Shown here in pieces: positions 1-9,008 of a stretch of DNA of 25,496 bases. The stretch is from Albibeggiatoa sp964388965 (GTDB lineage Bacteria > Pseudomonadota > Gammaproteobacteria > Beggiatoales > Beggiatoaceae). The translations under genes were made by a program, and so were the position numbers. Below the pieces are notes generated by a model. The model saw only the letters and a list, made by a program, of their open reading frames with translations, was not told where the DNA came from and searched no databases. The DNA lies in NCBI GenBank assembly GCA_964388965.1, contig CAYMCP010000054.1, forward strand, positions 1 through 25,496, read 5' to 3'. Positions within the stretch are counted from its first letter, which is position 1, and each line of letters starts with the position of its first letter.

Positions 1-49
1 GCACGGTTCGGAGGGAGGGGAATGCCGTAAGGCTTTTCTCTACCCCTAT
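1..49 (+). mobile_element. 3' end of a group II intron (partial domain V plus domain VI)
   Basis: The first nine bases (GCACGGTTC) match the 3' strand of the group II domain V hairpin. They are followed by a long G-rich/C-rich hairpin capped by GCC-GTAA-GGC, a GNRA tetraloop. Pairing outward gives a nearly continuous helix in which A42 is left unpaired on the 3' strand, exactly eight bases before a CCCCTAT end. That is the layout of domain VI with its branch-point adenosine and an AY 3' splice site. The intron body and any maturase ORF lie left of the window. The 3' boundary near 49 is inferred from the A42 spacing. Subclass cannot be assigned from this fragment. Confidence 0.8.
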
Positions 50-93
50 AGGAAAAACCACAACATACCTTTCTGTTAATCAATTTTGATAAA

Positions 94-118
94 TGGCATA
101 ATAATTGTGAATATTCAC
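94..118 (+). promoter_or_regulatory. Extended -10-like box followed by a 12-bp operator-like palindrome
   Basis: TGGCATAAT at 94-102 looks like an extended -10 element (TGn plus CATAAT), without a convincing -35 box. The perfect palindrome GTGAATATTCAC lies immediately downstream at 107-118, where transcription would begin, and 47 bases before the proposed kinase start codon at 166. A symmetric site there would suit a repressor. The promoter call is weak, while the palindrome is exact. Confidence 0.35.
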
Positions 119-165
119 CAAAATAAGCTATGCTAACGCTAAGAAATACAACAAAAGGCACACCA

Positions 166-3100
166 ATGATCGAATTGGAAGGCTATACAATCACAGAAGA
201 AATTTACTCTGATAATAATATTTTGATTTATAGGGGATTACAACAAGCTCAAGCTATCCCTGTTATTTTTAAGACGCTCAATACGGAGTATCCTTCGCCT
301 GAAGAAATCAGTCAAATTCAGCACGAATATGAGATGACTCGTCAGTTGGATTTAATGGGCACAGTACGTTCTTATTGTCTTGCCAAACATCAAAATAGAC
401 TGATTTTAATCTTAGAAGATATTGGCGGCGATTCGCTACGCAATATCATTGTAGACCGTCGAATCAATATCGAAACTTTTTTAAAAATTGCTATTCAGTT
501 AGCCCATGCAATTGGCGAATTACATCAACATAATATTATTCATAAAGACATTAAACCTTCAAATATAATTGTTAATTTAGAAACTGAACAAGTTAAAATA
601 ACAGATTTTAGTATTTCCACACGGTTGCAAACGCACCAAAATTATCTTGCTGCGAATCCTGACCATATCGAGGGTACACTCGCCTACATTTCTCCAGAAC
701 AAACTGGACGTATGAATCGTAACATAGATTATCGAACTGATTATTATTCGCTTGGTGTTACATTTTATGAGATGCTTGTCGGCTGGCTACCGTTTCAAAC
801 AACTGATTCTATGGAACTTATCCATTTTCACATCGCTAAACAACCCATTACGCCACACAATTTAAATCCAGACATTCCTTTGCCGCTGTCCAATATTATC
901 ATGAAATTAATGGCAAAAAATCCTGCTGACCGTTATCAGAGTGCTCACGGTTTAGAAACGGATTTGCAAATTTGCCTAGTAGAATGGTTAAAAAAACATC
1001 ACATTAGTCATTTTGAGTTAGCCCAAAAAGATACGGCGGGTATTTTTCAAATTCCACATAAAATTTATGGACGTACTCATGAATTAGCATTATTACTAGA
1101 TGCGTTTCGTTACACCACTTTTGGACACCGTTATTTTGTTGTCGTATCGGGCGAAGTGGGTATGGGAAAAACGGCGTTAGTGCATGAATTACAAAAACAT
1201 ATTCACCACAAACATAGTGTATTTATTTCTGGGAAATTCAGCAATGATCAAGATACGCAACATTTACCTTACAGTGCGGTGATTCAAGCATTACGAGATT
1301 TAATGCAGCAATTGCTCACTGAATCTGCCAGTAAAATGAATCAATGGAAACATAAACTCTTACTCGCCTTAGGCGACAATGCGCAAGTTATCGTTGATGT
1401 CATTCCCGAATTAGAACTTTTAATTGGCAAACAAGCTGCGGTAAATGATTTAACTCCAATAGAAAATCAACACCGTTTCCACTTAGTATTTTTAAACTTC
1501 ATCCGCGTTTTTGCTCATCATGAACATCCGCTAGTCATTTTTTTAGATTCGCTACAATGGGCAGATAATGCCAGTTTACAATTATTAAACACAATTTTAA
1601 CTGACGAAAATAGTAATTCAGTGCTCTTGATCGCGGGTATACGCCCAATCGACGGACAAAGCTGCGTCCTAGAAGATTTAATCCAACAAGCACAAAGTCA
1701 TCAAATTAAATATGAAAAAATTGATTTGCAAGCATTAAAATTAGAAGACATTAAACATGTCGTTGCTGATACGTTGCATTGTACAATCGAATACATCCAC
1801 AGTTTGGCTGAATTAATATTAAGCAAAACAGAAGGCAACCCTTTCTTTGTCAACGAGTTTTTGGAAAATTTATACAAGGAAAATTTACTACGCTTTAACT
1901 TTAAACAAAAACAATGGGAATGGGATGTTAAGGAAATTTTAGCAATGGACATGACTGATAATGTCGTTGCCTTGACAGAACAACGTATGCAAAAATTATC
2001 TAATTCCGCCCAAAAGTTATTAAAATCAGCCTCTTGCATTGGTATGCAATTTGACATTCCCACACTAAGCCAAATTATCCATCTACCGGTACAAGAAACC
2101 GCTAGTATTTTATGGGAGGCAGTTGAAGAAAATTTAATCATTCCAATTGGGGACATGTATCATTTGCTATATTCTAGCATTGAAATTGAACAATTAGATT
2201 TTTCCAAAACCAATTATCGTTTTATTCACGACCGCGTCCACCAAGCCGCGTACCATTTGCTGACAGAACAGGAACGACAACAAACACATTACCAATTTGG
2301 ACGTATTCTACGAGAAAATATTAGACCCGGACATTTAGAAGAACATTTATTTGAAATTGTACACCATCTAAATTTAGGCAGTCGGATAATAAAATTAGAA
2401 TCAGAACGTTTTGATTTAGCAAGATTAAATTTATCAGTAGGCAAAAAAGCCAAAGTCAGTAGCGCTTATGAATCTGCGGCGACTTACTTTAATATCGGTT
2501 TATCTTTACTTTCTGCTGATAGTTGGCAACGCCAATATCATTTAACTTTATCGTTATACATTCACGCAATGGAAGTCGCCTATTTAAACAATGAAGTTGA
2601 ACAAGCAGAGCAATTATTTCAACAAGTTATGCAGCAAGTTTCCAGTTTGCTCGATCAAGTCAAAGCTTATGAATTAAAAATTTTATACTATACATCACGT
2701 AATGAAATGCAAAAAGCATTAGATATTGGTTCAGAAGTGCTTAAATTATTAAATATCGAGTTATTAGATGAAAATGCAGATTTACAAGCTTTACTTATAG
2801 AATTACGTCAATTGATGAAAGAACGTAGCATTGATGATTTAGCAAATTTACCCCAAATGCACGATAAACATAAACAAGCAGCGTTACGCATTTTAGTGAG
2901 TATGTCGGCACCTGCCTATTTAGCCGCCCCTAAATTATATCCAATCATTTGTTATCAACAAGTTAGATTAAGTGTAGCGTATGGTAATAGTGATTTATCT
3001 GCTTATGCTTATGCTTCATATAGTATGATTTTATGTGGCATTTTGAACGATATTGATGCAGGTTATCAATTTGGTAAATTAGCTCTAACAATATTAGATA

Positions 3101-5418
3101 AATATAATAATAAAGATTTTACCGCTAAAGTATTAATGTTAGTAAATGTTTGTGCTCGACACTGCAAAGAACCTGCACGAAATACGCTTGATCCGCTAAA
3201 ATTAGCAGTAAAAAATGGTATGAAATCAGGTGATATTGAATATGCTTGTTATGCTTCTATGTTTCGCAATACTTATTTATTTTTAATTGGTGAGCGTTTA
3301 GATAAAGTATATGAAGAAGGTAGGCAGTCTTTAGACATTATGCTTAAATTTCATCAACAATATCAATCACATTATATGCAAATCTGGTTGCAATTATTTG
3401 ATAATTTACGCGCAAAAACGGATGAGCCCTATATTTTAAAAGGTGAATTTTTTGAAGAAAATGAGCTTGTAGCGCAATTAGAGAAACAAAATAATACGTT
3501 ATCTCTATTTGCCGTTTATTTTGCTAAAGCGTTATTATGCTATATTATGCGTAAACCAGTTGAAGCTTTACTCAATGCAGAATTAGCAGAAAGGCACATT
3601 ATGGGAGGGAACGCATTTTTACACTATACAACTTATAAGTTCTTCTATTCACTGATTTTATTAGCAAACTATGACAGTGCAAATAAAAATGCTAAAAAAC
3701 GCTATTTAACTCAATTACAAAAAAATCAAGCACAATTACAACTTTGGGTAGCACATGCTCCCAGCAATTATCAACATAAATATGATTTAATCAATGCAGA
3801 ACAAGCGCGTTTAGCGGGTAAAGTTCATCAAGCAATGGCAGCTTATGAGCAAGCGATTCAAGGTGCAAAACAGCAAGGTTTCTTACAAGAAGAGGCATTA
3901 GCTAACGAATTAGCCGCCGAATTTTACTTTAGCATAGGTATTGAAAAAATTGCACGAGTATATTTAGCTGATGCACATTATGCTTATCGTCATTGGGGGG
4001 CTGCATTAAAAATTAAATCATTAGAAATAAATTACCCTTATCTTAGTCGATGGCAAAACAGCACAGATAAGCATTCTCGAACGACTTCATTATCTGCTAA
4101 AACTTCTGCTGCAACTTTACAGGGCTTGAGTAATTTTGATTTGCTCAGTGTTATGAAAGCTTCGCAAACGATTTCTAGCGAAATTATGCTAGATAAATTA
4201 ACTGAGCGATTGTTGAAAATTGTGATGGAAAACATGGGCGCACAACGAGGTGTATTACTTTTGTATCAAAATGAACAAGTTAGTATCGAAGCGGAAATCT
4301 TAACCGGACAAAATGATACGCCACAATTGATCCAAAAAACCAAAAAAATTGACTTAAATCAGAAAATTAAACAACCTATTGTCCCTGTTAGTTTGATTTA
4401 TTACGTGATACGCACTAAAAATCATATTGTGCTAGATAACGCTTTGAAAGATCAACGTTTTAATAACGATAATTATATTTTACAACACAAACCGCAATCT
4501 ATTTTATTATATCCATTGTTAAATCAGGGATGTTTGGTTGGATTACTCTATTTAGAAAATAATTTGATGAGTAGTGCATTTACTGTTGAAAATCTAAATA
4601 TTTTACGTTTATTATCTAGTCAGATGGCAATTTCTTTAGATAATGCTTTGTTTTATAAGAAATTACATGCGGCTAGAGAAGAAGCGGAAACGGCAAATAA
4701 AGCTAAAACTGCCTTTTTGATGAATATGAGTCATGAACTGCGTACACCGCTCAATGCAATTTTAGGTTATTCTGATTTAATTCAAGAAGATGCGCAAGAT
4801 ATGGGTTATGAAGATATTTTGCCAGATTTGGATCGGATTCAAACTGCGGGAAAGCAATTATTAGAAATTATTAGTAATGTTTTAGATATTTCTAAAATTG
4901 AAGCGGATAAAATGGGTTTAAGCTTGACTGACTTTGATGTTGAGCAGTTAATAAATGATGTTGTAACCGTGATTCAACCCAGTATATCAAGCAGTGAATT
5001 ATTAGTAACTTGTGAAAAAGAATTAGGAATGATGCACGCTGATCAGGTTAAATTAAAACAAATTTTATTAAATTTACTAAATAATGCGGTAAAATTTACT
5101 AAAAAAGGGAAGATTTGGTTTTATGTTAAACGTCAACGCGCTTATCCTGAACAGGGTAATACACGTTCGGATTGGCTTTACTTTGAAGTTAAAGATACTG
5201 GTATTGGCATGGATGAAAATCAAGTAAAATACGTGTTTGAGGCTTTTAATCAGCTAGATAATTCAACAACACGCCAGTATGGTGGTACGGGTTTAGGTTT
5301 AACGATTAGTCAGCATTTCTGCCAAATGATGGGAGGCGAAATTAAGGTGACCAGTCAGCCTAGTAAAGGTTCTACCTTTGTGGTGCGTATTGCCGTGTAT
5401 GTAGACGAAATTTTTTAA
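166..5418 (+). CDS. Hybrid Ser/Thr protein kinase - AAA/STAND-like ATPase - GAF - histidine kinase
   Basis: This is a giant multidomain cytoplasmic signalling protein of about 1750 residues. Order seen: a kinase-like domain (about 5-280) with catalytic-loop motif HKDIKPSN near residue 126 and an APE-like SPEQ segment; an AAA_16-type ATPase with Walker A GEVGMGKT at about 329-336 and a Walker B-like LVIFLD near 461; a long helical, TPR-like middle; a GAF domain from about 1340; a HisKA dimerisation helix with phospho-acceptor H in MSHELRTPL near 1523; and an HATPase domain with an N-box (LNNAVKFT), DTGIG and GGTGLGL. No receiver follows. The kinase lacks a classic glycine-rich loop and has DFS instead of DFG. 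The ATG at 166 is preferred over the ATG at 130 because AAAAGG lies seven bases upstream and family members begin close to this point. HstK-like proteins of cyanobacteria and Beggiatoa share this plan. The signal sensed is unknown. Confidence 0.9.
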   Translation: MIELEGYTITEEIYSDNNILIYRGLQQAQAIPVIFKTLNTEYPSPEEISQIQHEYEMTRQLDLMGTVRSYCLAKHQNRLILILEDIGGDSLRNIIVDRRINIETFLKIAIQLAHAIGELHQHNIIHKDIKPSNIIVNLETEQVKITDFSISTRLQTHQNYLAANPDHIEGTLAYISPEQTGRMNRNIDYRTDYYSLGVTFYEMLVGWLPFQTTDSMELIHFHIAKQPITPHNLNPDIPLPLSNIIMKLMAKNPADRYQSAHGLETDLQICLVEWLKKHHISHFELAQKDTAGIFQIPHKIYGRTHELALLLDAFRYTTFGHRYFVVVSGEVGMGKTALVHELQKHIHHKHSVFISGKFSNDQDTQHLPYSAVIQALRDLMQQLLTESASKMNQWKHKLLLALGDNAQVIVDVIPELELLIGKQAAVNDLTPIENQHRFHLVFLNFIRVFAHHEHPLVIFLDSLQWADNASLQLLNTILTDENSNSVLLIAGIRPIDGQSCVLEDLIQQAQSHQIKYEKIDLQALKLEDIKHVVADTLHCTIEYIHSLAELILSKTEGNPFFVNEFLENLYKENLLRFNFKQKQWEWDVKEILAMDMTDNVVALTEQRMQKLSNSAQKLLKSASCIGMQFDIPTLSQIIHLPVQETASILWEAVEENLIIPIGDMYHLLYSSIEIEQLDFSKTNYRFIHDRVHQAAYHLLTEQERQQTHYQFGRILRENIRPGHLEEHLFEIVHHLNLGSRIIKLESERFDLARLNLSVGKKAKVSSAYESAATYFNIGLSLLSADSWQRQYHLTLSLYIHAMEVAYLNNEVEQAEQLFQQVMQQVSSLLDQVKAYELKILYYTSRNEMQKALDIGSEVLKLLNIELLDENADLQALLIELRQLMKERSIDDLANLPQMHDKHKQAALRILVSMSAPAYLAAPKLYPIICYQQVRLSVAYGNSDLSAYAYASYSMILCGILNDIDAGYQFGKLALTILDKYNNKDFTAKVLMLVNVCARHCKEPARNTLDPLKLAVKNGMKSGDIEYACYASMFRNTYLFLIGERLDKVYEEGRQSLDIMLKFHQQYQSHYMQIWLQLFDNLRAKTDEPYILKGEFFEENELVAQLEKQNNTLSLFAVYFAKALLCYIMRKPVEALLNAELAERHIMGGNAFLHYTTYKFFYSLILLANYDSANKNAKKRYLTQLQKNQAQLQLWVAHAPSNYQHKYDLINAEQARLAGKVHQAMAAYEQAIQGAKQQGFLQEEALANELAAEFYFSIGIEKIARVYLADAHYAYRHWGAALKIKSLEINYPYLSRWQNSTDKHSRTTSLSAKTSAATLQGLSNFDLLSVMKASQTISSEIMLDKLTERLLKIVMENMGAQRGVLLLYQNEQVSIEAEILTGQNDTPQLIQKTKKIDLNQKIKQPIVPVSLIYYVIRTKNHIVLDNALKDQRFNNDNYILQHKPQSILLYPLLNQGCLVGLLYLENNLMSSAFTVENLNILRLLSSQMAISLDNALFYKKLHAAREEAETANKAKTAFLMNMSHELRTPLNAILGYSDLIQEDAQDMGYEDILPDLDRIQTAGKQLLEIISNVLDISKIEADKMGLSLTDFDVEQLINDVVTVIQPSISSSELLVTCEKELGMMHADQVKLKQILLNLLNNAVKFTKKGKIWFYVKRQRAYPEQGNTRSDWLYFEVKDTGIGMDENQVKYVFEAFNQLDNSTTRQYGGTGLGLTISQHFCQMMGGEIKVTSQPSKGSTFVVRIAVYVDEIF

Positions 5419-5437
5419 TTAAAAAAAGGGGGTGGTT

Positions 5438-5818
5438 ATGACTGCCAATAATGATGATAACATTTATCAGGCTCCAGAATCAGACTTAGCGGCTGAGGAC
5501 AGGGGAAATATCGAAAACGTCGCAAAAGCACAAAAATTGGTTATTTACGCTATTGTATTGTATTTTGCTGGAGTTGTGTTAGCAGCCTATTTTGAATCAG
5601 TGGGCAATGCAGTATTAATCATTTCTATACTGTTGGGCTTGTTTGGCGTTATTAAGTTGGTTATCAGCTTAGGTGATTCAATTATTGCTAGAATACTGTA
5701 TATTATTTTAATGTTTATACCTCTAGTCAGTTTGCTTGTACTAATTATTTTAAATTCCAGAGCCAGTGCTAGACTAAGAGAGCATGGCTATAAGGTTGGT
5801 TTGTTTGGGCGCGTATAA
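5438..5818 (+). CDS. Small three-helix membrane protein, function unknown
   Basis: The product is about 126 residues. A polar N-terminus carries a YQAPESDL segment, similar to the NPYQAPxADL motif that starts many small bacterial membrane proteins. Three hydrophobic segments follow (about 31-50, 55-75 and 82-103), and then a basic tail with LREHGYKVGLFG, a tail seen in hypothetical proteins of Proteobacteria. The ATG at 5438 is chosen over an in-frame GTG at 5432 because the GGGGG-containing ribosome site (5428-5432) would overlap the GTG. The gene starts 19 bases after the sensor kinase stop, so the two are probably co-transcribed. A role as a membrane partner is possible but unsupported. 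Confidence 0.75.
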   Translation: MTANNDDNIYQAPESDLAAEDRGNIENVAKAQKLVIYAIVLYFAGVVLAAYFESVGNAVLIISILLGLFGVIKLVISLGDSIIARILYIILMFIPLVSLLVLIILNSRASARLREHGYKVGLFGRV

Positions 5819-5839
5819 ACCCGAATGATGTGCTCAAAA

Positions 5840-5856
5840 AGGCATAACGTATGCCT
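5840..5856 (+). repeat. Short perfect hairpin after the membrane protein gene
   Basis: AGGCATA-ACG-TATGCCT forms a perfect 7-bp stem with a 3-base loop, 21 bases after the stop at 5818. No T-run follows, so it is not a standard intrinsic terminator, though it could still pause transcription or protect an mRNA end. The rest of 5857-6125 shows only a possible decayed repeat copy at 5910-5945. An open frame at 5919-6182 runs into the tRNA and is not credible. Confidence 0.45.
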
Positions 5857-6125
5857 GATTAGGGTCAATGCGATTAGATTAAGCACTGAAGTTGTCTTAA
5901 TTTAATTTTTTCCTCGTCTTGATGACCGTCCGTTGGGACGAAGAAAATTTGCATGACGCTGGTGTGTCAGTGGCTCGTCCTATGACCATAAAGTTTACAA
6001 TAAGATTTGATGAAAATTGTAGAAAAAGCTTGCAAACTATTTTTACCTTGATACAATGCGCCACTTCAGACGGCAGTGCCTATGATTTAACGCCGTTTCT
6101 TGTTTTCAGAATTTGTAAAAAACTG

Positions 6126-6153
6126 TTGACAAGATGTTTTAAGATTGTAAAAT
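6126..6153 (+). promoter_or_regulatory. Sigma70-type promoter of the tRNA cluster
   Basis: A consensus -35 box TTGACA (6126-6131) and a TAAAAT -10 box (6148-6153) are separated by 16 bases. Transcription would start near 6160, a dozen bases before the mature 5' end of tRNA-Gly at 6173. This is the best-formed promoter in the window, as expected for stable RNA. Confidence 0.75.
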
Positions 6154-6172
6154 GGCAATCTTTCATGACGAT

Positions 6173-6248
<76 letters not shown>

Positions 6249-6289
6249 ATTTTTTGTTTGGCAATCCCAAGATTTAAAGAATTATTTAG

Positions 6290-6363
6290 GGCTGAGTGGC
6301 AGAGTGGCTATGCAGCGGCCTGCAAAGCCGTGGACATCGGTTCGATTCCGGTCTCAGCCTCCA
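6290..6363 (+). tRNA. tRNA-Cys (GCA)
   Basis: The acceptor GGCTGAG pairs with CTCAGCC, followed by discriminator T and an encoded CCA. The anticodon loop CTGCAAA carries GCA at 6322-6324, and the T-loop is GTTCGATTC. It lies 41 bases after tRNA-Gly and is almost certainly part of the same primary transcript. Confidence 0.97.
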
Positions 6364-6377
6364 CTAAAAATTGTAAA

Positions 6378-6466
6378 GCCTAGGTGGCGAAATTGGTAGA
6401 CGCAAGGGACTTAAAATCCCTCGGTGCTTAAACACCGTGCCGGTTCGAGTCCGGCCCTAGGTACCA
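6378..6466 (+). tRNA. tRNA-Leu (UAA)
   Basis: A class II tRNA with a long variable arm built on CGGTG/CACCG. The acceptor GCCTAGG pairs with CCTAGGT through a terminal G-U, followed by A and an encoded CCA. The anticodon stem AGGGA/TCCCT holds loop CTTAAAA, giving TAA at 6412-6414. No terminator is visible between it and the ATPase gene that starts 36 bases later. Confidence 0.96.
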
Positions 6467-6501
6467 ACTAGATCGTGCGGAACGACAATAGGTCGAGGCT
6501 C

Positions 6502-8199
6502 ATGTATACCGCCGCATATACTTCACATTTCGGGCTTAAAACAATACCATTTGCCCTTTCTCCTGATCCTAATTTCCTGTACCTAAGTACACAGCACCGT
6601 GAAGCCTTAGAGCATCTCGTTCAAGGTGTAGATGAAGGTAGCGGATTGATTTTATTAACGGGTGAGGTTGGCACAGGTAAGACAACTTTGTGTTATCGTT
6701 TGGTTAATCAACTTGCTGATAGCTTTGATGCCGCGTTACTGTCAAATCCCTGTCTAACACCGCAAGAACTACTCGCCGCTATATTTGATAAACTACATTT
6801 GCACTATAACGATAGTTTTACTATCAAAGACTTCACCGATATTTTGGATAATTATTTGGTAACAGCCGAGTCTGTCGGTCGCAAAACCGTGTTAATAATT
6901 GATGAAGCGCAAAATTTGACAGTTGAAGTTTTAGAACAAATTCGTCTACTTAGCAATATAGAAGATCGTTTATTGCGGATTGTATTAGTCGGTCAGCCTG
7001 AATTAAAAAAAATATTAAAACAAAAAAATTTACGTCAATTGTCGCAACGTATTACCGCAAGCTATCATTTAAAACCCCTGTCTTATAACGAATTACGCGC
7101 TTATATCCATCACCGTTTAACCGTAAGTGGTGCTGAAAGTGAGTTTTTTTCAAAATCTGCCGCTCGTTATATTTATCGCTACACGCAAGGTATTGCCCGC
7201 TTAACAAATGTAATTTGTGATAAAGCACTGTTAAATGCTTACGTCGCTAATAAACAACAAGTGGACGTTTCCGCAGTACGCAAGGCAATTCAAAAAGTAC
7301 AAGTCGAAAGCCCAGCACATCGCTCCCCCTGGGGTTGGACATCCGCTATTTTAGGTATTGTCGTACTACTTGGTGGTTTAATTTGGTGGGCAACTTACTC
7401 GCAAATTATGTCTGCTCAACCTACTTTGGAAACACCTATTCAAACTGAAATATTACACACAGAAGAATTAGAAAATTCAACAGATTTGGTTCACGATCCG
7501 TTGACTATTATGGCAAATGCCAATGAGGTGGTTATTGTAGACGAAGTTGAACCAGCCGTGACGAACGAGCCTGAAGAAGTTGAATTAACCCTGATCAATA
7601 TCCTGCAAAATGAAGGCATTCCGAGTAATACGCAAGCAGCTTTTGAGACGTTGTTTCAGCTTTGGGGGGAAAATTATAATAATTTAACTGGGAATACGGC
7701 TTGTGAGCGTGCATTAACTAAGGGTTTAGCTTGTGTCTATCAAACAGGTAAGTGGAAAGATATTCAAAATTATAACCGTCCAGCAGTTATTGAACTAGTC
7801 ACGGAAATAGGTGAGCAGCATCATGCGGTTATCACACAAATTCAAGGTGATTTGGTCACTTTAAATTTTGACGGCAAAATTTTTGATTTTACTAGACAAC
7901 AAATTGATGATTATTGGCTTGGACAATTTTTATTGTTATGGCTACCGCCAAGCATTCCAACGCCCATTTTACGCGCTGGTATAACTCATGATGATGTGCG
8001 ATGGGTTCGTAAGCGATTGAATATTTTAGAAAATAAGCAAGTTGCGGATGCCGATTTATCAGCAAAGTTTGATACAGATTTACGTCGTCGTATCGTCCAA
8101 TTTCAACGTCAACAGAGGTTATTGATAGATGGCATTATTGGCGAACAAACCATGTTATTGTTAGATTCACACTCAAATCTAGGACCGCATTTAAATTAG
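6502..8199 (+). CDS. GspA/ExeA-like AAA ATPase with C-terminal peptidoglycan-binding domain
   Basis: The product is 565 residues. The N-terminus (HFGLKTIPFALSPDPNFLY) is characteristic of ExeA/GspA. The ATPase core has Walker A GEVGTGKT (54-61) and Walker B VLIIDEAQN. One transmembrane helix lies at about 279-298. A periplasmic part follows, with a cysteine-containing FELWG/NRPAV-type region typical of GspA and a PG_binding_1 repeat at about 494-563. ExeA with ExeB helps the type II secretin pass through and assemble in the peptidoglycan layer. The ATG at 6502 is chosen because it gives the standard family N-terminus and has GAGG just upstream (short spacing); an in-frame GTG at 6475 would add nine unrelated residues. 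No gspB or other gsp gene is adjacent. A DamX-like or MSHA MshM-like role is an alternative. Confidence 0.88.
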   Translation: MYTAAYTSHFGLKTIPFALSPDPNFLYLSTQHREALEHLVQGVDEGSGLILLTGEVGTGKTTLCYRLVNQLADSFDAALLSNPCLTPQELLAAIFDKLHLHYNDSFTIKDFTDILDNYLVTAESVGRKTVLIIDEAQNLTVEVLEQIRLLSNIEDRLLRIVLVGQPELKKILKQKNLRQLSQRITASYHLKPLSYNELRAYIHHRLTVSGAESEFFSKSAARYIYRYTQGIARLTNVICDKALLNAYVANKQQVDVSAVRKAIQKVQVESPAHRSPWGWTSAILGIVVLLGGLIWWATYSQIMSAQPTLETPIQTEILHTEELENSTDLVHDPLTIMANANEVVIVDEVEPAVTNEPEEVELTLINILQNEGIPSNTQAAFETLFQLWGENYNNLTGNTACERALTKGLACVYQTGKWKDIQNYNRPAVIELVTEIGEQHHAVITQIQGDLVTLNFDGKIFDFTRQQIDDYWLGQFLLLWLPPSIPTPILRAGITHDDVRWVRKRLNILENKQVADADLSAKFDTDLRRRIVQFQRQQRLLIDGIIGEQTMLLLDSHSNLGPHLN

Positions 8200-8294
8200 T
8201 CTGATACAGAATCGATTGTTTGTAACGCAGTCTGTTGACGCGTATCTCAAGACTCGTCATCCACATCATTTACTATTACAAAATATATATTGCA

Positions 8295-8867
8295 ATGGGC
8301 AAAGTTAGAGTTATTGGCGGCGATTGGAAAGGTCGTAAATTCAAAGTATTAGACAAACAGGGATTGCGCCCAACCACAGATAGAATAAGAGAAACTATAT
8401 TTAATTGGTTACAATGGCACTTACCAACAAAACGCTGTTTAGATTTATTCGCAGGCTCTGGCATATTAGGCATAGAAGCGGTTTCTCGTGGTGCAAGTTT
8501 TGCGCAATTAGTTGAAAAAGATCACCAAATCGTCAATCATCTACGTCAACAATTACAATTGCTCGATACTAATAAAATTGAGCTGATTCAGACTGATGCT
8601 ATCAAATTACTGAAAACGCCCCCTCCTCAAGGATTCGATATTGTTTTTATTGATCCACCATTTCGACAAAATTTAATCACGACTTGTTGTCAATATTTAG
8701 ATAAAAATCAATGGCTTAATCATGAAGCTCTTATTTATGTAGAAATGGAGCCGCAATATATTTCAACCGTACCACAAGATTGGCAATTAATACGTGATAA
8801 ATACGCCGGACAAGTTCATTATTGCTTATTCAGAAAAGAAAAAATGCCAGTCGAAAAGCCAATCTGA
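8295..8867 (+). CDS. rsmD: 16S rRNA (guanine966-N2)-methyltransferase RsmD
   Basis: A 190-residue Rossmann-fold methyltransferase that would methylate G966 of 16S rRNA in the small subunit. It begins with the family N-terminus VRVIGGDWKGRKF, has the RPTTDRIRETIFNWL segment, SAM-binding motif DLFAGSGILGIEA (50-62) and catalytic motif FIDPPF (DPPF at 120-123). The ATG at 8295 is chosen because RsmD homology starts there. An in-frame TTG at 8235 would add 20 residues that look like non-coding sequence. No clear Shine-Dalgarno precedes 8295, so the exact start is less certain than the identity. The usual partners ftsY or coaD are not adjacent. Confidence 0.92.
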   Translation: MGKVRVIGGDWKGRKFKVLDKQGLRPTTDRIRETIFNWLQWHLPTKRCLDLFAGSGILGIEAVSRGASFAQLVEKDHQIVNHLRQQLQLLDTNKIELIQTDAIKLLKTPPPQGFDIVFIDPPFRQNLITTCCQYLDKNQWLNHEALIYVEMEPQYISTVPQDWQLIRDKYAGQVHYCLFRKEKMPVEKPI

Positions 8868-9008
8868 TTGCAGAATAATTTTAACTTATTGTAAATAAAA
8901 AAATTACCTTCGATAATGGTACATTGTAAAAAGCTATTTGGACACCGTGTTGTCATAATTTCATGTTTAAATACAGTGTTTACTACTTGTCCATTAAAGG
9001 AAAAAATT

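Noticed and set aside
1701..2156. Minus-strand frame of 151 codons inside the sensor kinase gene
   Set aside because: It is antisense to a continuous domain-bearing gene and shows no motif or ribosome site.
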